Shown here in pieces: positions 1 through 8,569 of a DNA stretch of 64,000 bases. Under the pieces are notes generated by a model. The model worked only from the letters and a program-made list of their open reading frames with translations, searched no databases and was not told where the DNA came from. A program made the position numbers and the translations under genes. The DNA comes from Archangiaceae bacterium (GTDB lineage: Bacteria; Myxococcota; Myxococcia; Myxococcales; Myxococcaceae): the NCBI GenBank assembly GCA_016879935.1, contig JAACJQ010000153.1:1-64000 (forward strand). The letters run 5' to 3'. Position 1 is the first letter of the stretch; every line of letters starts with the position of its first letter.

Positions 1-845
1 GATTGGAGCGGCGGCATGTCGGCCATGCTGTTGGCGATCTGCGCGGCGAGGTTGAAGATCTTCGAGTCTTCGCTGTCGCTGTTGACGAGGCCGCCCTTCA
101 AGCGCACCTCACTGGGCGCCTCGAGGGCCGCCGACACCCGCTGCTCTCCCTGCCAGCTCACCGGCACCTTCGAGTCGACCGTCAGCACCACCGCCTGGCC
201 CGTCGTGAGCGAGCCGGCCGACTTGCCGTCTTTCGTTTCGTACGCGGCGGAGTCCGTCATCACCGAGACCGTGATGGTGCCGACCTGGTCTCCCGGAACC
301 GTCGCGGGCAACGTGCGCAGCGGCTTCTCGTCGTCGTCGAACGGCTTCATCAACTCGCCCGAGAACGCGAAGCCCTCGCTCGCGAACTGCAGGCCCGCCA
401 GCACGCCACGTCGCGTCTCGTCTTCGAGGTACTGGTACTTCCACACCACCTCGAAACGCGGCGCCTTCTTCGTCGCCCGCCACGCCGTCAGAATCGGTGC
501 CCGCTTCGTCCACCACGCGGTCAACTTCGGCTCGTCGACGGCGGTCACGAACCGGCCCATCTGATCAGGCGCGACCCGCCCGGTGATCACACACGCCTCG
601 AGCTTCGCTCGCGTCTTGTAGAAGGACGCCTGCCGCTGCACCTCGCTGGTGCTGTACGGGCTCCACTTGTGAATGAAGCGAACGTTCTCGACCGTGTCGT
701 CGGTGATGCGACAGTTCGGGGCGTCGTACCGAAGGGCGAAGGCGTAATCGCTTGCGCGGTGTTCGCAGGAGCGGCAAGCCGGCAGCACCACCATGAAGAC
801 CACGAGGAGCAGGGGTCGCACGGCCGGTATCTGGCCACCGTTCAC
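1..845 (-). CDS. Putative lipoprotein, partial (runs off window start)
   Basis: This reading frame stays open to the left edge, so the C-terminus is missing. The N-terminus is a short signal peptide with a hydrophobic core (LLLVVFMVVLP) followed by a lipobox-like ACRS, which suggests an exported lipoprotein. I chose the GTG at 845 because a GGAAG ribosome site lies 5 bases upstream; a second in-frame GTG is at 821. The mature part has about 260 visible residues, mixed and soluble, with no family I recognise. Codon third positions are strongly G/C in this frame and not in the opposite strand's overlapping frames. It is transcribed away from the PilZ gene at 906. Confidence 0.7.
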   Translation of the reverse strand, partial: MNGGQIPAVRPLLLVVFMVVLPACRSCEHRASDYAFALRYDAPNCRITDDTVENVRFIHKWSPYSTSEVQRQASFYKTRAKLEACVITGRVAPDQMGRFVTAVDEPKLTAWWTKRAPILTAWRATKKAPRFEVVWKYQYLEDETRRGVLAGLQFASEGFAFSGELMKPFDDDEKPLRTLPATVPGDQVGTITVSVMTDSAAYETKDGKSAGSLTTGQAVVLTVDSKVPVSWQGEQRVSAALEAPSEVRLKGGLVNSDSEDSKIFNLAAQIANSMADMPPLQ

Positions 846-905
846 GCCAACTTCCGAGCGGGAAAGAGGACTTCTCCGGCCAGCCAGTCCTATAGTCCGC
901 GCTCT

Positions 906-1292
906 ATGGCGGAGAAACCAGGCATCGAGGGGCGACAAGCCGTGCGCGCGCCGATCGAGCTGAAGGTCGACTACAAGAAGCTGAACTCGTTCTTTGCGGA
1001 CTACACGAAGAACATCAGCAAGGGCGGCACCTTCATCAAGACGAAGAAGCCGCTGCCCATCGGTACGCGCTTCCTCTTCAAGCTCACCGTTCCCCAGCGC
1101 AACGATCCGTTCGAGTTGCTCGGCGAAGTCGTGTGGAGCACCGTCGACGGCGAAGAGCCCGGCATGGGCATCAAGTTCGTGTACTCGGCCGACAACCAGC
1201 GCTCCGAGTTCGAGGGCGTCGTCGAGACGTTGATGTCGACCAGCCTCGGCTCCGATCTCGCGAGCAAGCTGCTCAACAAATCCGTCAAGTGA
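906..1292 (+). CDS. PilZ domain protein (myxobacterial TIGR02266-like)
   Basis: This is a 128-residue single-domain protein. The PilZ cyclic-di-GMP signature is complete: R10-x-x-x-R14, then N36-x-S38-x-x-G41, followed by the usual beta-strand pattern ending in a GMGIKFV segment. Such stand-alone PilZ proteins in myxobacteria are small receptor or adaptor proteins for motility and polarity, and this one resembles the paralogous TIGR02266 group. Its target is unknown. The start ATG follows the divergent lipoprotein gene by 60 bases. Its stop overlaps the GTG start of the DUF192 gene (GTGA at 1289-1292), so the two are probably co-translated. Confidence 0.85.
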   Translation: MAEKPGIEGRQAVRAPIELKVDYKKLNSFFADYTKNISKGGTFIKTKKPLPIGTRFLFKLTVPQRNDPFELLGEVVWSTVDGEEPGMGIKFVYSADNQRSEFEGVVETLMSTSLGSDLASKLLNKSVK

Positions 1293-1855
1293 AGCCGACC
1301 TTCACCGCGCTCCTCATCGCAGCGACGTTGCTGCTCGCGTGCCCCGGAGAGGGCAAACCTCCGCCTCCCGCACCACCTCCGACGAAGGTCGAGACGCCAC
1401 CCGCGCCGCCTCCACCGCCAGCGGTCACCGACGTCACCGCCGAGAACTACCCGATGCCGCGCCTGCCGAAGGCGAAGGTGACGGTCGCGGGAACGAAGAA
1501 GCTCGTGGTCGACGCAGAGGTCGCGCTCACGCGTGATGCACGCACGCGCGGGCTCATGTGGCGCTACGCGCTGCCCGACGGCACCGGCATGTTGTTCATC
1601 TTCACTCGCGAGCAGCCGCTCTCGTTCTGGATGCGCAACACCCTCATCCCGCTCGACATCATCTTCATCGACGGCAAGGGCAAGATCGTCAGCATTCAGG
1701 AGAACGCCGAGCCCCGCACGCTCACCTCGCGCCCCGCTGCAGCGCCCGCGACGTACGTGCTCGAGGTGCCTGGCGGTTGGAGCGCGAAGAACGGCGTGAA
1801 GGCCGGTGCCGCCGTGACGTTCGAGGGCATCACGAACCTCGTCGCCGAAGACTGA
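1289..1855 (+). CDS. DUF192 family lipoprotein
   Basis: A signal peptide ending in a lipobox (LLLACPG) is followed by a Pro-rich linker and a C-terminal DUF192 domain of about 110 residues. The family hallmark is clear: a 'TRGLMWR' segment, then 'GMLFIF', 'FWMRNTLIPLDIIFID' and 'VLEVPGG'. DUF192 proteins are small beta-rich proteins, often exported, with no established activity. The GTG start overlaps the stop of the preceding PilZ gene by four bases. The product is probably anchored in a membrane facing the periplasm. Length is normal for the family plus the linker. Confidence 0.85.
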   Translation: MKPTFTALLIAATLLLACPGEGKPPPPAPPPTKVETPPAPPPPPAVTDVTAENYPMPRLPKAKVTVAGTKKLVVDAEVALTRDARTRGLMWRYALPDGTGMLFIFTREQPLSFWMRNTLIPLDIIFIDGKGKIVSIQENAEPRTLTSRPAAAPATYVLEVPGGWSAKNGVKAGAAVTFEGITNLVAED

Positions 1856-1870
1856 AGACGGAGAGCCGTC

Positions 1871-2944
1871 ATGCGCCTGCCGATCGCGGTGCTGTTGCTG
1901 GCGTCGGCCTGCAACCCGATCACGCCGCTGAAGTCCGATGGCGGCGACGCGGGCGCTGACGATGGTGGTTCGGTCGTCGACGGAGGGTCGGGCCTTGATG
2001 CCGGGCTGTCGGGCACCGTCTTCGTCGAGCCGCTGCTCGACGCGCGCAGCCGCCTGGGGGCACGGTCGGTGGCCGGCTTCAGGCCGTGGCGCGGAGGCAT
2101 CGCCGTCATCTCGGGCTCGCTCTATTGGGTCGAGAGCGGCACCGCGGCGGGCCTCTATCGTATGCCCGTTGCTGGCTGCGCCGCCGGAACCTGCCCCGAA
2201 CGCATCACCGCGCTGACGCGCCCGAGCGTGTTCACCGCAACCTCAGACGCGGTGCTCGTCGCCGACGTGACGACGCTGAAGCGCTACGCCGCGACGGGCG
2301 GAGCCGGAGAACCGGTCGCCACCGGCAGCAGTGAGCTGGTGTTGCTGGCCAGTGACGGCGTGGCCGCGTTCTGGGCGACCGAGCGCGCGCCCATCTTCAA
2401 GACGCCGTTCGGTGGCGCGACCTCGACCATCATCAACTCGAACGGGACGCCCTTCGCGATGACCATCGCCGGCGACCGCGTGCAGTGGGTGGGCGTCGAC
2501 ATTTCGGGGCTGCAGGTGGTGATGCAGTCGATTCGCACGGCCGGCACGGGTGCCAGAGAAGAGCGCCGCTTCGGCAACGGGTTTCAGACGATGAAGGGCG
2601 ACTCGCGGTACCTGTACTTCGCGCGCGACTCGATGCCGGCGACGGTGCTGCGTCAGACGGTCAGCAACGGGCTCATCGAGACGATCGCGCTCGACGCGCA
2701 AGGCGTCACCGACTTCGCCCTCGATGATCAATACGCGTGGTGGGTCGAGCCGGGTTCCTCTGGGCTGGCGAACGGAAGGCTGCGACGCGTCGCGCACGAG
2801 TCGGTGAAGGCCGAGACGGTGGCCGAGGCCATTCCCTGGCCCGTCGGCGTCGCGGTGTCTGGTGGCGTCGCGTACGTGCTGTCGGCCGGAACTCAGGCCG
2901 AGGCCTTCGCTGATGGGAAGATCCTTCGCGTCTCGTATCGCTGA
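1871..2944 (+). CDS. Lipoprotein with probable beta-propeller-type body
   Basis: 357 residues. The signal peptide ends in a lipobox (SACN), followed by an Asp/Gly-rich spacer (residues about 17-40), typical of myxobacterial surface lipoproteins. The body contains repeated short strands of the type 'YWVESG', 'FWATERAPIF', 'LYFARDS', 'AWWVEPGSSGLANGRLRRV', about 40-50 residues apart, which suggests a beta-propeller. The function is unknown. A GGAGAG ribosome site lies just before the ATG. The gene is 15 bases after the DUF192 gene on the same strand. Its stop and that of the convergent gene share TGAGTCA at 2942-2948. Confidence 0.75.
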   Translation: MRLPIAVLLLASACNPITPLKSDGGDAGADDGGSVVDGGSGLDAGLSGTVFVEPLLDARSRLGARSVAGFRPWRGGIAVISGSLYWVESGTAAGLYRMPVAGCAAGTCPERITALTRPSVFTATSDAVLVADVTTLKRYAATGGAGEPVATGSSELVLLASDGVAAFWATERAPIFKTPFGGATSTIINSNGTPFAMTIAGDRVQWVGVDISGLQVVMQSIRTAGTGAREERRFGNGFQTMKGDSRYLYFARDSMPATVLRQTVSNGLIETIALDAQGVTDFALDDQYAWWVEPGSSGLANGRLRRVAHESVKAETVAEAIPWPVGVAVSGGVAYVLSAGTQAEAFADGKILRVSYR

Positions 2945-2945
2945 G

Positions 2946-3203
2946 TCAGGGCGCGCCGCCGTCTGCCACCCGGGCCAGGCAGTCGGTGAGCGTCTGGGTC
3001 TGGTTGAAGCCGCACGCTCCGGTTGCCTGCCGTTCGCAGCCAGCTGCCGCGAAGCACGCATAGCGCGGCGAGTATTCGCAGGTGCTCGCCACGTCGGCAC
3101 GGTCGGTACAGAGCTGGCCCTTCGAACACCCGGCGTCGCGACAGACGGCGGCGCCACAGGCACTGATGATCACGGTCACGGCAGCGATGAAGGTGAGTCG
3201 CAT
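2946..3203 (-). CDS. Small Cys-rich lipoprotein
   Basis: 85 residues from the ATG at 3203; a TTG further up at 3221 would add six residues. A signal peptide with lipobox (ISACG) precedes a mature region carrying eight further cysteines in a pattern that suggests disulphide pairs. It resembles the small 'EGF-like' Cys-rich lipoproteins common in myxobacteria. No function can be assigned. It is the last gene of a minus-strand group that starts with the VWA protein, and ends tail-to-tail with the preceding plus-strand gene. Confidence 0.6.
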   Translation of the reverse strand: MRLTFIAAVTVIISACGAAVCRDAGCSKGQLCTDRADVASTCEYSPRYACFAAAGCERQATGACGFNQTQTLTDCLARVADGGAP

Positions 3204-3295
3204 GCCCGCGATCGGTTGCAAACACGAGACCCTGTCACGCCCTTCGGACGACGGCCGTTTGCGCGACGCGGGCTCCTCAGGAATTCGTGGCGGCG

Positions 3296-4594
3296 TCAGT
3301 TCACCTTCAGCTTGTCGGGCACCGGCACCACGTCGGTCGCGCTGAGATCCGTCACGGGCACCACAGCCTGCTGCGGCTCGGGCTCGACGGGCGCAGCGAC
3401 CTGCTCCTTGGCGGCGCTCACCTGCGTAGCCGTCGCAGCGTCGGCCTTGTGGGTCTCGATGGCGGCGATCTCGGCGTTGGTGGCGACGGCGTGCGCGAGC
3501 TTGGCTTCATCGGCCTGCGCGGTCGCGAGGGCGTTCAGCTTGCGAGCGACGGCCGACATCTCGGCTGCACGCACCGTCGCGTGAGAGCTACGCATGCCGA
3601 TGAGCGCCACGCGGGCCCGCTCCAGCAACGCCACCTGCGACTTGAGTTTCGCGAGCACACGCTCGCGCTTGAGCTTCATCTCACCCAGGCGCTCGAGCTC
3701 TTCCTTCAGTGACGACGCGGCGATCTCGAGCTGCTTCTTCGCGACCGCGTCACGCGCCTTCCTCGCCGACTCGGTGAGCTCGGCGATCTCCTTCTCGAGG
3801 TCGCGATGCGCGTCATCGTGCAGCTGCGACTCCACGCCCGCCCACTCGGCGGCGAGGTCGATCGCGTCTTTCGTCAGCTTGCCGACCGTACGAGCCAGCT
3901 CTTCACGCGCTGCCTCACGGGGGAGCGACGCCAGCTGCTTGCCGCACTGCCGGTACACGCCCATCGCCTTGTTCAACTGATCTGCGAACTCGCCATCGAG
4001 CAGCGGCAGCACTTCGTCACCACGCGCCTCGACGGGGTCGGCCTTGAGCGCGATGTGAGAAGCGAGCGAACCCAGCCCCGCGAACAGCGCGATGATGGTG
4101 CCGCTCACGGCCGCGTTCAGCAGCATCGGCGTGGCAGCGTCGTGCATGCGTGACGAGAGAATCTCGGCCACCTTGAGCCCCGCGACCGACAGGCCGGCCG
4201 TTGCACCCGCCGTGGCCACGTAGTGCCCGATGCCCGGCCGCGAGGCGCCGACGGAGCCCTCTTCGCCGTACTCCGACAACCGCGACTTCACGACGATGGC
4301 TCCAGCGACGGCGCCGGCGAGGGCCACGGTCCACCCCTGCGTGAGCCCGAACAACCACGGCAGCGCAGGCAGCAGCACCGAGGCGCCCATGAGCATCAGG
4401 CGATCGAGCTTGTCTCCTCGCACGCATGCCAGGCCCATCGCCGCGATGGCGAGGAACGAGAGCGGCACCGGAACCTGCAGGCGCGTCGTGAGCCAGGCCA
4501 CCGCCCCAGCCCCGGCGCCCGCCAGCAGCGACCGCGTCACGTTGCGCTCGAAGACCTCTCGCTGCTGCAGCTGCACCACCGCGGTCGATGACAT
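3296..4594 (-). CDS. Membrane protein with C-terminal coiled coil
   Basis: 432 residues. The N-terminal half carries several hydrophobic segments (around residues 22-60, 68-100, 125-145 and 160-185), many Gly/Ala-rich. From about residue 200 onward the protein is charged and strongly helical with heptad-like Lys/Glu/Leu patterning to about residue 370, then ends in a Pro/Val-rich tail. This looks like a membrane anchor with a long cytoplasmic or periplasmic coiled coil. No family is recognised. It starts 33 bases after the stop of the VWA gene on the same strand, so the two are probably one transcript and may work together. Confidence 0.7.
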   Translation of the reverse strand: MSSTAVVQLQQREVFERNVTRSLLAGAGAGAVAWLTTRLQVPVPLSFLAIAAMGLACVRGDKLDRLMLMGASVLLPALPWLFGLTQGWTVALAGAVAGAIVVKSRLSEYGEEGSVGASRPGIGHYVATAGATAGLSVAGLKVAEILSSRMHDAATPMLLNAAVSGTIIALFAGLGSLASHIALKADPVEARGDEVLPLLDGEFADQLNKAMGVYRQCGKQLASLPREAAREELARTVGKLTKDAIDLAAEWAGVESQLHDDAHRDLEKEIAELTESARKARDAVAKKQLEIAASSLKEELERLGEMKLKRERVLAKLKSQVALLERARVALIGMRSSHATVRAAEMSAVARKLNALATAQADEAKLAHAVATNAEIAAIETHKADAATATQVSAAKEQVAAPVEPEPQQAVVPVTDLSATDVVPVPDKLKVN

Positions 4595-4627
4595 GGCGTT
4601 CGTGGTTTCCGTGGAGGAGTGGAGGAC

Positions 4628-6061
4628 TCAGTACGTCGAGCCGAAGAGACCGAAGTCGAGGCGGGCCTTCTTGCGCGCCTGCTTCGAGTAGGCGTTGATC
4701 GAGCCCTCGTCCTGCGCGGCCTCGAGGTCGTTGATGAGCTGCTCCTGCTCGGCGAGATCCTTCGCGACCGACGGCGCGCCCTGCACGCTGCCCGAGCCAC
4801 CGATGATGCGCTTGTTCGCCTCGAAGAGCTGCTTCGCCTCGGCCCGGTCACCACGACGAAGGGCATCGACGGCGGCCTGGGTGTTCGCTCCAGCCTGGGC
4901 ACGCGCGGCGAAGACGAGCGCCTCACCGTCCTGCTTCTGCTGCACGAGGGTGGTGTCGCTCGTCACGCTGGCACGCACGAAGGCGTTGGTGGTGACGGGC
5001 TGGCTCGCGAGCAGGTCGGTGTACGCGAGCGTCAGCTGGCTCACGTCGAGCGTCTGGCCGTTCGTGGTGCCATCGACCGACAGCTGCAGCACGACGCGCT
5101 CGCTGGTGCCGGCGGCGAAGTCGGGCAGGGCGAGGGTGACGAGCTCTTCGCTGCCGCTCATGGAGCGGGCGATCGGCGTGTAGCCGAGCGTACGAACGAG
5201 GCGCGCACCCGCTGGCACCTTGACGGTGATGGTCACGTTGCGGGCGACCTGCGTGCTGGCCGCGTTCAAGTCCTTCGCGAAGATCTGCTCGAGCTGCGCC
5301 GCGTCCTGGAGGTACGCATAGGCGCCGGCACCGACCTCGGCGAACGACTCCATCAGCTGCTCGTTGAAGTCCGTGCCGACGCCGATGCTCGAGACCGAGA
5401 TGCCGGCCTGGCGAACCTCTCGCACGATGTTCACGAGCGAGGCGTGGTCGGTGATGCCCTCGGTCGGCTGGCCGTCGCTGATCAGCACGATGCGGTTCAC
5501 CTTGAAGTCGTGCTTCGCCTTCAGCAGCAGGTCGCGGCCCGTGGTGAGGCCCGCGCCGATGTTCGTGCCGCCGTCGTCCCAGATGCCGTCGATGTACGCG
5601 AGCAGACGGTCGCGGTTCTCGGGCGTCGCGGAGATGCCCTCCATCGCCTTCACGTCGCTGCCGTAGTGCACGATGGTGAGCCGGTCTTCGGAGCGGAGCT
5701 GACCGACGAGCTGCCGCGCCGCCTGCTTCGCCTGGTTCAGCTTGAAGCCGCTCATCGAACCAGAACGATCGATGACGAGCGCGAGGTTCACGGGCGAGCG
5801 CGTCTGGCCGGGAACGTCGACGGCCTTGACGTCGGCAGTCACGAACACGTCGTTCGAGCCGATCATCACGAACGGGTGCGAGAGGCGCGTGGTGATCGAC
5901 AGGCTGCCGTTCGAGTTCGTCGACGGTGGCTGCGGCGTCACGATGGGCGGCGGATCACCCGCAGGTGGCGTAGTCGTACCCGTCGCTCGCGGCAGGCCAA
6001 CCACGAGGGCCACCAGGGCCAGCACTCCGGCTGCGGTGAGAAAAATGCCCGTTCTGTTCAT
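4628..6061 (-). CDS. von Willebrand factor type A (VWA) domain protein
   Basis: 477 residues from the ATG at 6061, chosen because a GGAGG site sits about 6 bases upstream; an upstream in-frame ATG at 6109 lacks this. One N-terminal membrane segment (residues about 5-23) and a Pro-rich spacer precede the VWA domain (about 90-270). The metal-binding MIDAS motif is intact: D98-x-S100-x-S102, with a Thr in 'DGGTNIGAG' and an Asp in 'ISDGQPTEG'. The C-terminal part resembles the tail of YfbK-like VWA proteins. It probably binds another protein at the cell surface through a metal ion. It heads a minus-strand group with the coiled-coil membrane gene. Confidence 0.85.
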   Translation of the reverse strand: MNRTGIFLTAAGVLALVALVVGLPRATGTTTPPAGDPPPIVTPQPPSTNSNGSLSITTRLSHPFVMIGSNDVFVTADVKAVDVPGQTRSPVNLALVIDRSGSMSGFKLNQAKQAARQLVGQLRSEDRLTIVHYGSDVKAMEGISATPENRDRLLAYIDGIWDDGGTNIGAGLTTGRDLLLKAKHDFKVNRIVLISDGQPTEGITDHASLVNIVREVRQAGISVSSIGVGTDFNEQLMESFAEVGAGAYAYLQDAAQLEQIFAKDLNAASTQVARNVTITVKVPAGARLVRTLGYTPIARSMSGSEELVTLALPDFAAGTSERVVLQLSVDGTTNGQTLDVSQLTLAYTDLLASQPVTTNAFVRASVTSDTTLVQQKQDGEALVFAARAQAGANTQAAVDALRRGDRAEAKQLFEANKRIIGGSGSVQGAPSVAKDLAEQEQLINDLEAAQDEGSINAYSKQARKKARLDFGLFGSTY

Positions 6062-6237
6062 GTGAAGCCTCCGGAATTCCGACGTTTCCAAGCCGCCCGC
6101 AAAAGACACCGTTCAGCCGCAGGTGGTTCTACGAACCAGCGACGAAGACGATCTATTGCGAGTGGTGCGCCAGCGTCGTCGGCCAGCAGGAGGACGGATG
6201 ATTGACGGATGCGAAGGCCGGTCAGACCTTCATCGGC

Positions 6238-6753
6238 CTACATGCCCGCGTCGGGCGAGCTGCCGCGGGCGCAGAAGAGCGGCGACTTCACGTTGTTGAT
6301 GATCTTGCGGGCGCCGGGGTCCTGGTTGATCGCCTCGAGGGTCTGCTCGTCGAGGAGCAGGGGGCGACAGTTGAGGCGGGTGTCGCCGCGGTCGTCGAGC
6401 TCCTTCTGGTACGAGGGGCAGGCCGCGCCGACGTCGCAGGGCTTGGAGCAGTAGCCGTAGGCCACGGCGTCGTCGCCAGCATCGGTGGTGTAGGTCGCGT
6501 CGCGAACGCAGAGCAGGTCGTCGCAGTCGAGCGAGCCGAACGCGAGGAAGTCGCGGGTCGCGTTCGAGGCCGTGCCGGTGCGGGCTCGGACTTCTTTCTC
6601 GGTGAGAAAGGTGACGCCAGCATCGGTCCGGCGCGGCATCTGGCAAGGCTTGCCGAGGTCGCCAGTGGGAGGACAGCCAAGGGTGCCAGCGCTGAAGACG
6701 ACCAGAAGACTGGCGAAGAGGCCGCGCTTCACTTCAGGTGTTGCCTTCGACAT
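6238..6753 (-). CDS. gltK: Gliding-motility lipoprotein, GltK/CglC-like
   Basis: 171 residues from the ATG at 6753 (an in-frame upstream start at 6801 would place 16 charged residues before the signal peptide). The signal peptide ends in a lipobox (TLGCPP). The mature part is Cys-containing (GKPC, DCDDLLCVRD, YCSKPCD, CRPLLL, FCARG), consistent with an outer-membrane lipoprotein. In Myxococcus, the lipoprotein gene gltK/cglC lies beside gltB, gltA and gltC; here the gene is divergent from the same trio. The name rests on this neighbourhood plus the lipoprotein character, so it is provisional. Confidence 0.6.
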   Translation of the reverse strand: MSKATPEVKRGLFASLLVVFSAGTLGCPPTGDLGKPCQMPRRTDAGVTFLTEKEVRARTGTASNATRDFLAFGSLDCDDLLCVRDATYTTDAGDDAVAYGYCSKPCDVGAACPSYQKELDDRGDTRLNCRPLLLDEQTLEAINQDPGARKIINNVKSPLFCARGSSPDAGM

Positions 6754-6928
6754 TGCGTTTTGGTCTCCGACGTCCAGCGCCCCTTCTCGACGGCGCGGCA
6801 CCGTAACACACCACTTCGCGAGATCGAGGCTTCACAGCCGCTCGTCGGTGTGTAGAGTGCGCGCGCTTCGTTTCGGCAAGGGGCCCGTCGCGTTTGCGGC
6901 GGGAGAATTCGCGGAGAGTCAAACGAAC

Positions 6929-7798
6929 ATGGTTGTCCATCGATACCTCGCGGCGGCGTCGGTCATGCTGCTGGCGATGTCTTCAGGCCGCGCGTTCGCG
7001 CAGGGCTTCGAGGGCCTCGACCTCACCGACGGCGAGAAGAAGGAAGAGAAGAAAGACCCTCCGAAGGACGAGCTCGATCTCACGGCGCCCGACAAGCCCG
7101 CGACGAAGAAGGCCGCTCCCAAGGACGACGGGCGCAAGCCCCTCAAGCCTGATCAACCCGCCGTCGAGCGTGACGTCACGCAAGACGACCGCGTGAAGAG
7201 CGTGCAGCGCAAGCTGTACATCAAGCGCGGCCGCTTCGAGCTCGCGCCAGCGGCGATCATCAACGTCAACGACCCGTACTACACGCGCGTCGGCGGCCAG
7301 ATTCGCGCGGCCTTCTACCCGGCCGACACGCTCGCCATCGCGGCGCGGTTCGCGTTGATGCAGACGCTGCCCTCAGACGACGTGCGCCAGGCCACCCGAA
7401 CGCTGCAGTCGCGCATCTTCTTCTCGGTGCCCTACTGGAACGCGATGGCCGACCTCGAGTGGAGCCCGCTCTACGGCAAGGTCTCGTTCCTCAACTCCAT
7501 TCTTCACATCGACGGCTACCTGCTCGCAGGCGGCGGCGTCGTCTTCACCGAGCGCACGGGCACGCCCGACCCGGCGAACAACGATCAGCCGCGCCCCATC
7601 AACCCGGGCTTCGATCTCGGCCTCGGTCTGCGCTTCGTCGCGAAGGACTTCGTCTCGGTGAACCTGGGCCTCGTCAACACGACCTACGTCGACACGCCTC
7701 GCGGCACGACCAAGGGCGTCACCCAGAACCTGATGATGCTCACCGTCGGTGTCTCGCTCTTCATTCCCTTCAAGTCGACGTACCGGGAGGCCGAATGA
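6929..7798 (+). CDS. gltB: Gliding-motility outer-membrane barrel candidate, GltB-like
   Basis: 289 residues. A signal peptide (cleavage after about residue 24, SGRAFA) is followed by a Lys/Asp/Pro-rich linker that opens with the motif FEGLDL. The remaining 190 residues show alternating hydrophobic strands ending in Phe ('SLFIPFKSTYREAE'), as in an outer-membrane beta-barrel. Order, size and the company of two further exported proteins match gltB-gltA-gltC of the Myxococcus gliding machinery, where the barrels carry the adhesion complex through the outer membrane. A GGAGAG site precedes the ATG. The last base pairs overlap the next start (ATGA at 7795-7798). Confidence 0.65.
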   Translation: MVVHRYLAAASVMLLAMSSGRAFAQGFEGLDLTDGEKKEEKKDPPKDELDLTAPDKPATKKAAPKDDGRKPLKPDQPAVERDVTQDDRVKSVQRKLYIKRGRFELAPAAIINVNDPYYTRVGGQIRAAFYPADTLAIAARFALMQTLPSDDVRQATRTLQSRIFFSVPYWNAMADLEWSPLYGKVSFLNSILHIDGYLLAGGGVVFTERTGTPDPANNDQPRPINPGFDLGLGLRFVAKDFVSVNLGLVNTTYVDTPRGTTKGVTQNLMMLTVGVSLFIPFKSTYREAE

Positions 7799-8568
7799 TG
7801 CGCTCCCTCTCGTCGTGGTGGCTGGTGCTGGTGTTGCTCGCCGCTCCGGCCTTCGCGCAGAAAGCCGAAGACGAAGCCGGTGACGTCTCGGAAGCCGACA
7901 AGGACTCGTCGGGTCCGCTGCGTGATCGCATTCCGCCCGTGTCGGGCCACCTGTTCTTGATGGACGGGCGCTTCGAGATCTCGCCGGGCATCGGGCTGTC
8001 GGTGCGCGACGCCTTCTTCACGAAGGTCTTCTTCGGAGCCGCGCTCACGTACCACTTCAGCGAGACCATCGGCCTGTCGCTGCGTGGCGGCTACAACCTC
8101 TCGCTCGTCTCTGGCGCCGCGCAGATCTGCACGCCGGGTGACGGCACCACGGCCGCTGGCTGCCGAAGCCCGACGGTCGAGGAGCTGACGACGCGCCTCG
8201 ACTCCACCGGCGCGCGTGTTCCCGAGAACGTCGCGTACGGCCTCAACACCGTGCTCGCGAGCCTCGACCTCCAGTGGGCCCCCATCTACGGCAAGCTGTC
8301 GCTGTCGGCCGAGCGGGTGCTCTCGTTCAACATGTACGGCCTCGTTGGCCCCGCGCTCATGATGTACGGGCCGAAGGCCGAGCTGTCGCCCGGCGGCAAC
8401 GTCGGCCTGGGCTTCCGCTTCTTCCTCAACAAGTTCCTCACCATTCGCGTCGAGCTGCGCGACACGATCTATTACGAGAACGGCTTCCCCTCGGGCTCGG
8501 TGCGCAACCAGCTGATGGCCGAGTTCGGCTTCTCGATCTTCCTCCCCACCGTCTTCCAGGAGCGGTGA
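7795..8568 (+). CDS. gltA: Gliding-motility outer-membrane barrel candidate, GltA-like
   Basis: 257 residues. A clear signal peptide (cleavage about AFA/QK) is followed by a short acidic linker and a barrel-like body with repeated strands, for example 'GRFEISPGIGLSVRD', 'GLGFRFFLNKFLTIRVELRD' and 'FGFSIFLPT'. It is a distant paralogue of the preceding protein: both contain the 'Y/DGRFE' and 'W(S/A)P(L/I)YGK(V/L)S' segments. The tandem ATGATG start overlaps the previous stop, and GGGAGG lies 8 bases upstream, so translation is coupled. Assignment as GltA is by order within the block. Confidence 0.65.
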   Translation: MMRSLSSWWLVLVLLAAPAFAQKAEDEAGDVSEADKDSSGPLRDRIPPVSGHLFLMDGRFEISPGIGLSVRDAFFTKVFFGAALTYHFSETIGLSLRGGYNLSLVSGAAQICTPGDGTTAAGCRSPTVEELTTRLDSTGARVPENVAYGLNTVLASLDLQWAPIYGKLSLSAERVLSFNMYGLVGPALMMYGPKAELSPGGNVGLGFRFFLNKFLTIRVELRDTIYYENGFPSGSVRNQLMAEFGFSIFLPTVFQER

Positions 8569-8569
8569 C

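Noticed and set aside
4619-6205. Long plus-strand frame of 528 residues
   Set aside because: It is the antisense of the VWA gene, whose MIDAS motif and ribosome site are clear; the composition is that of an antisense frame.
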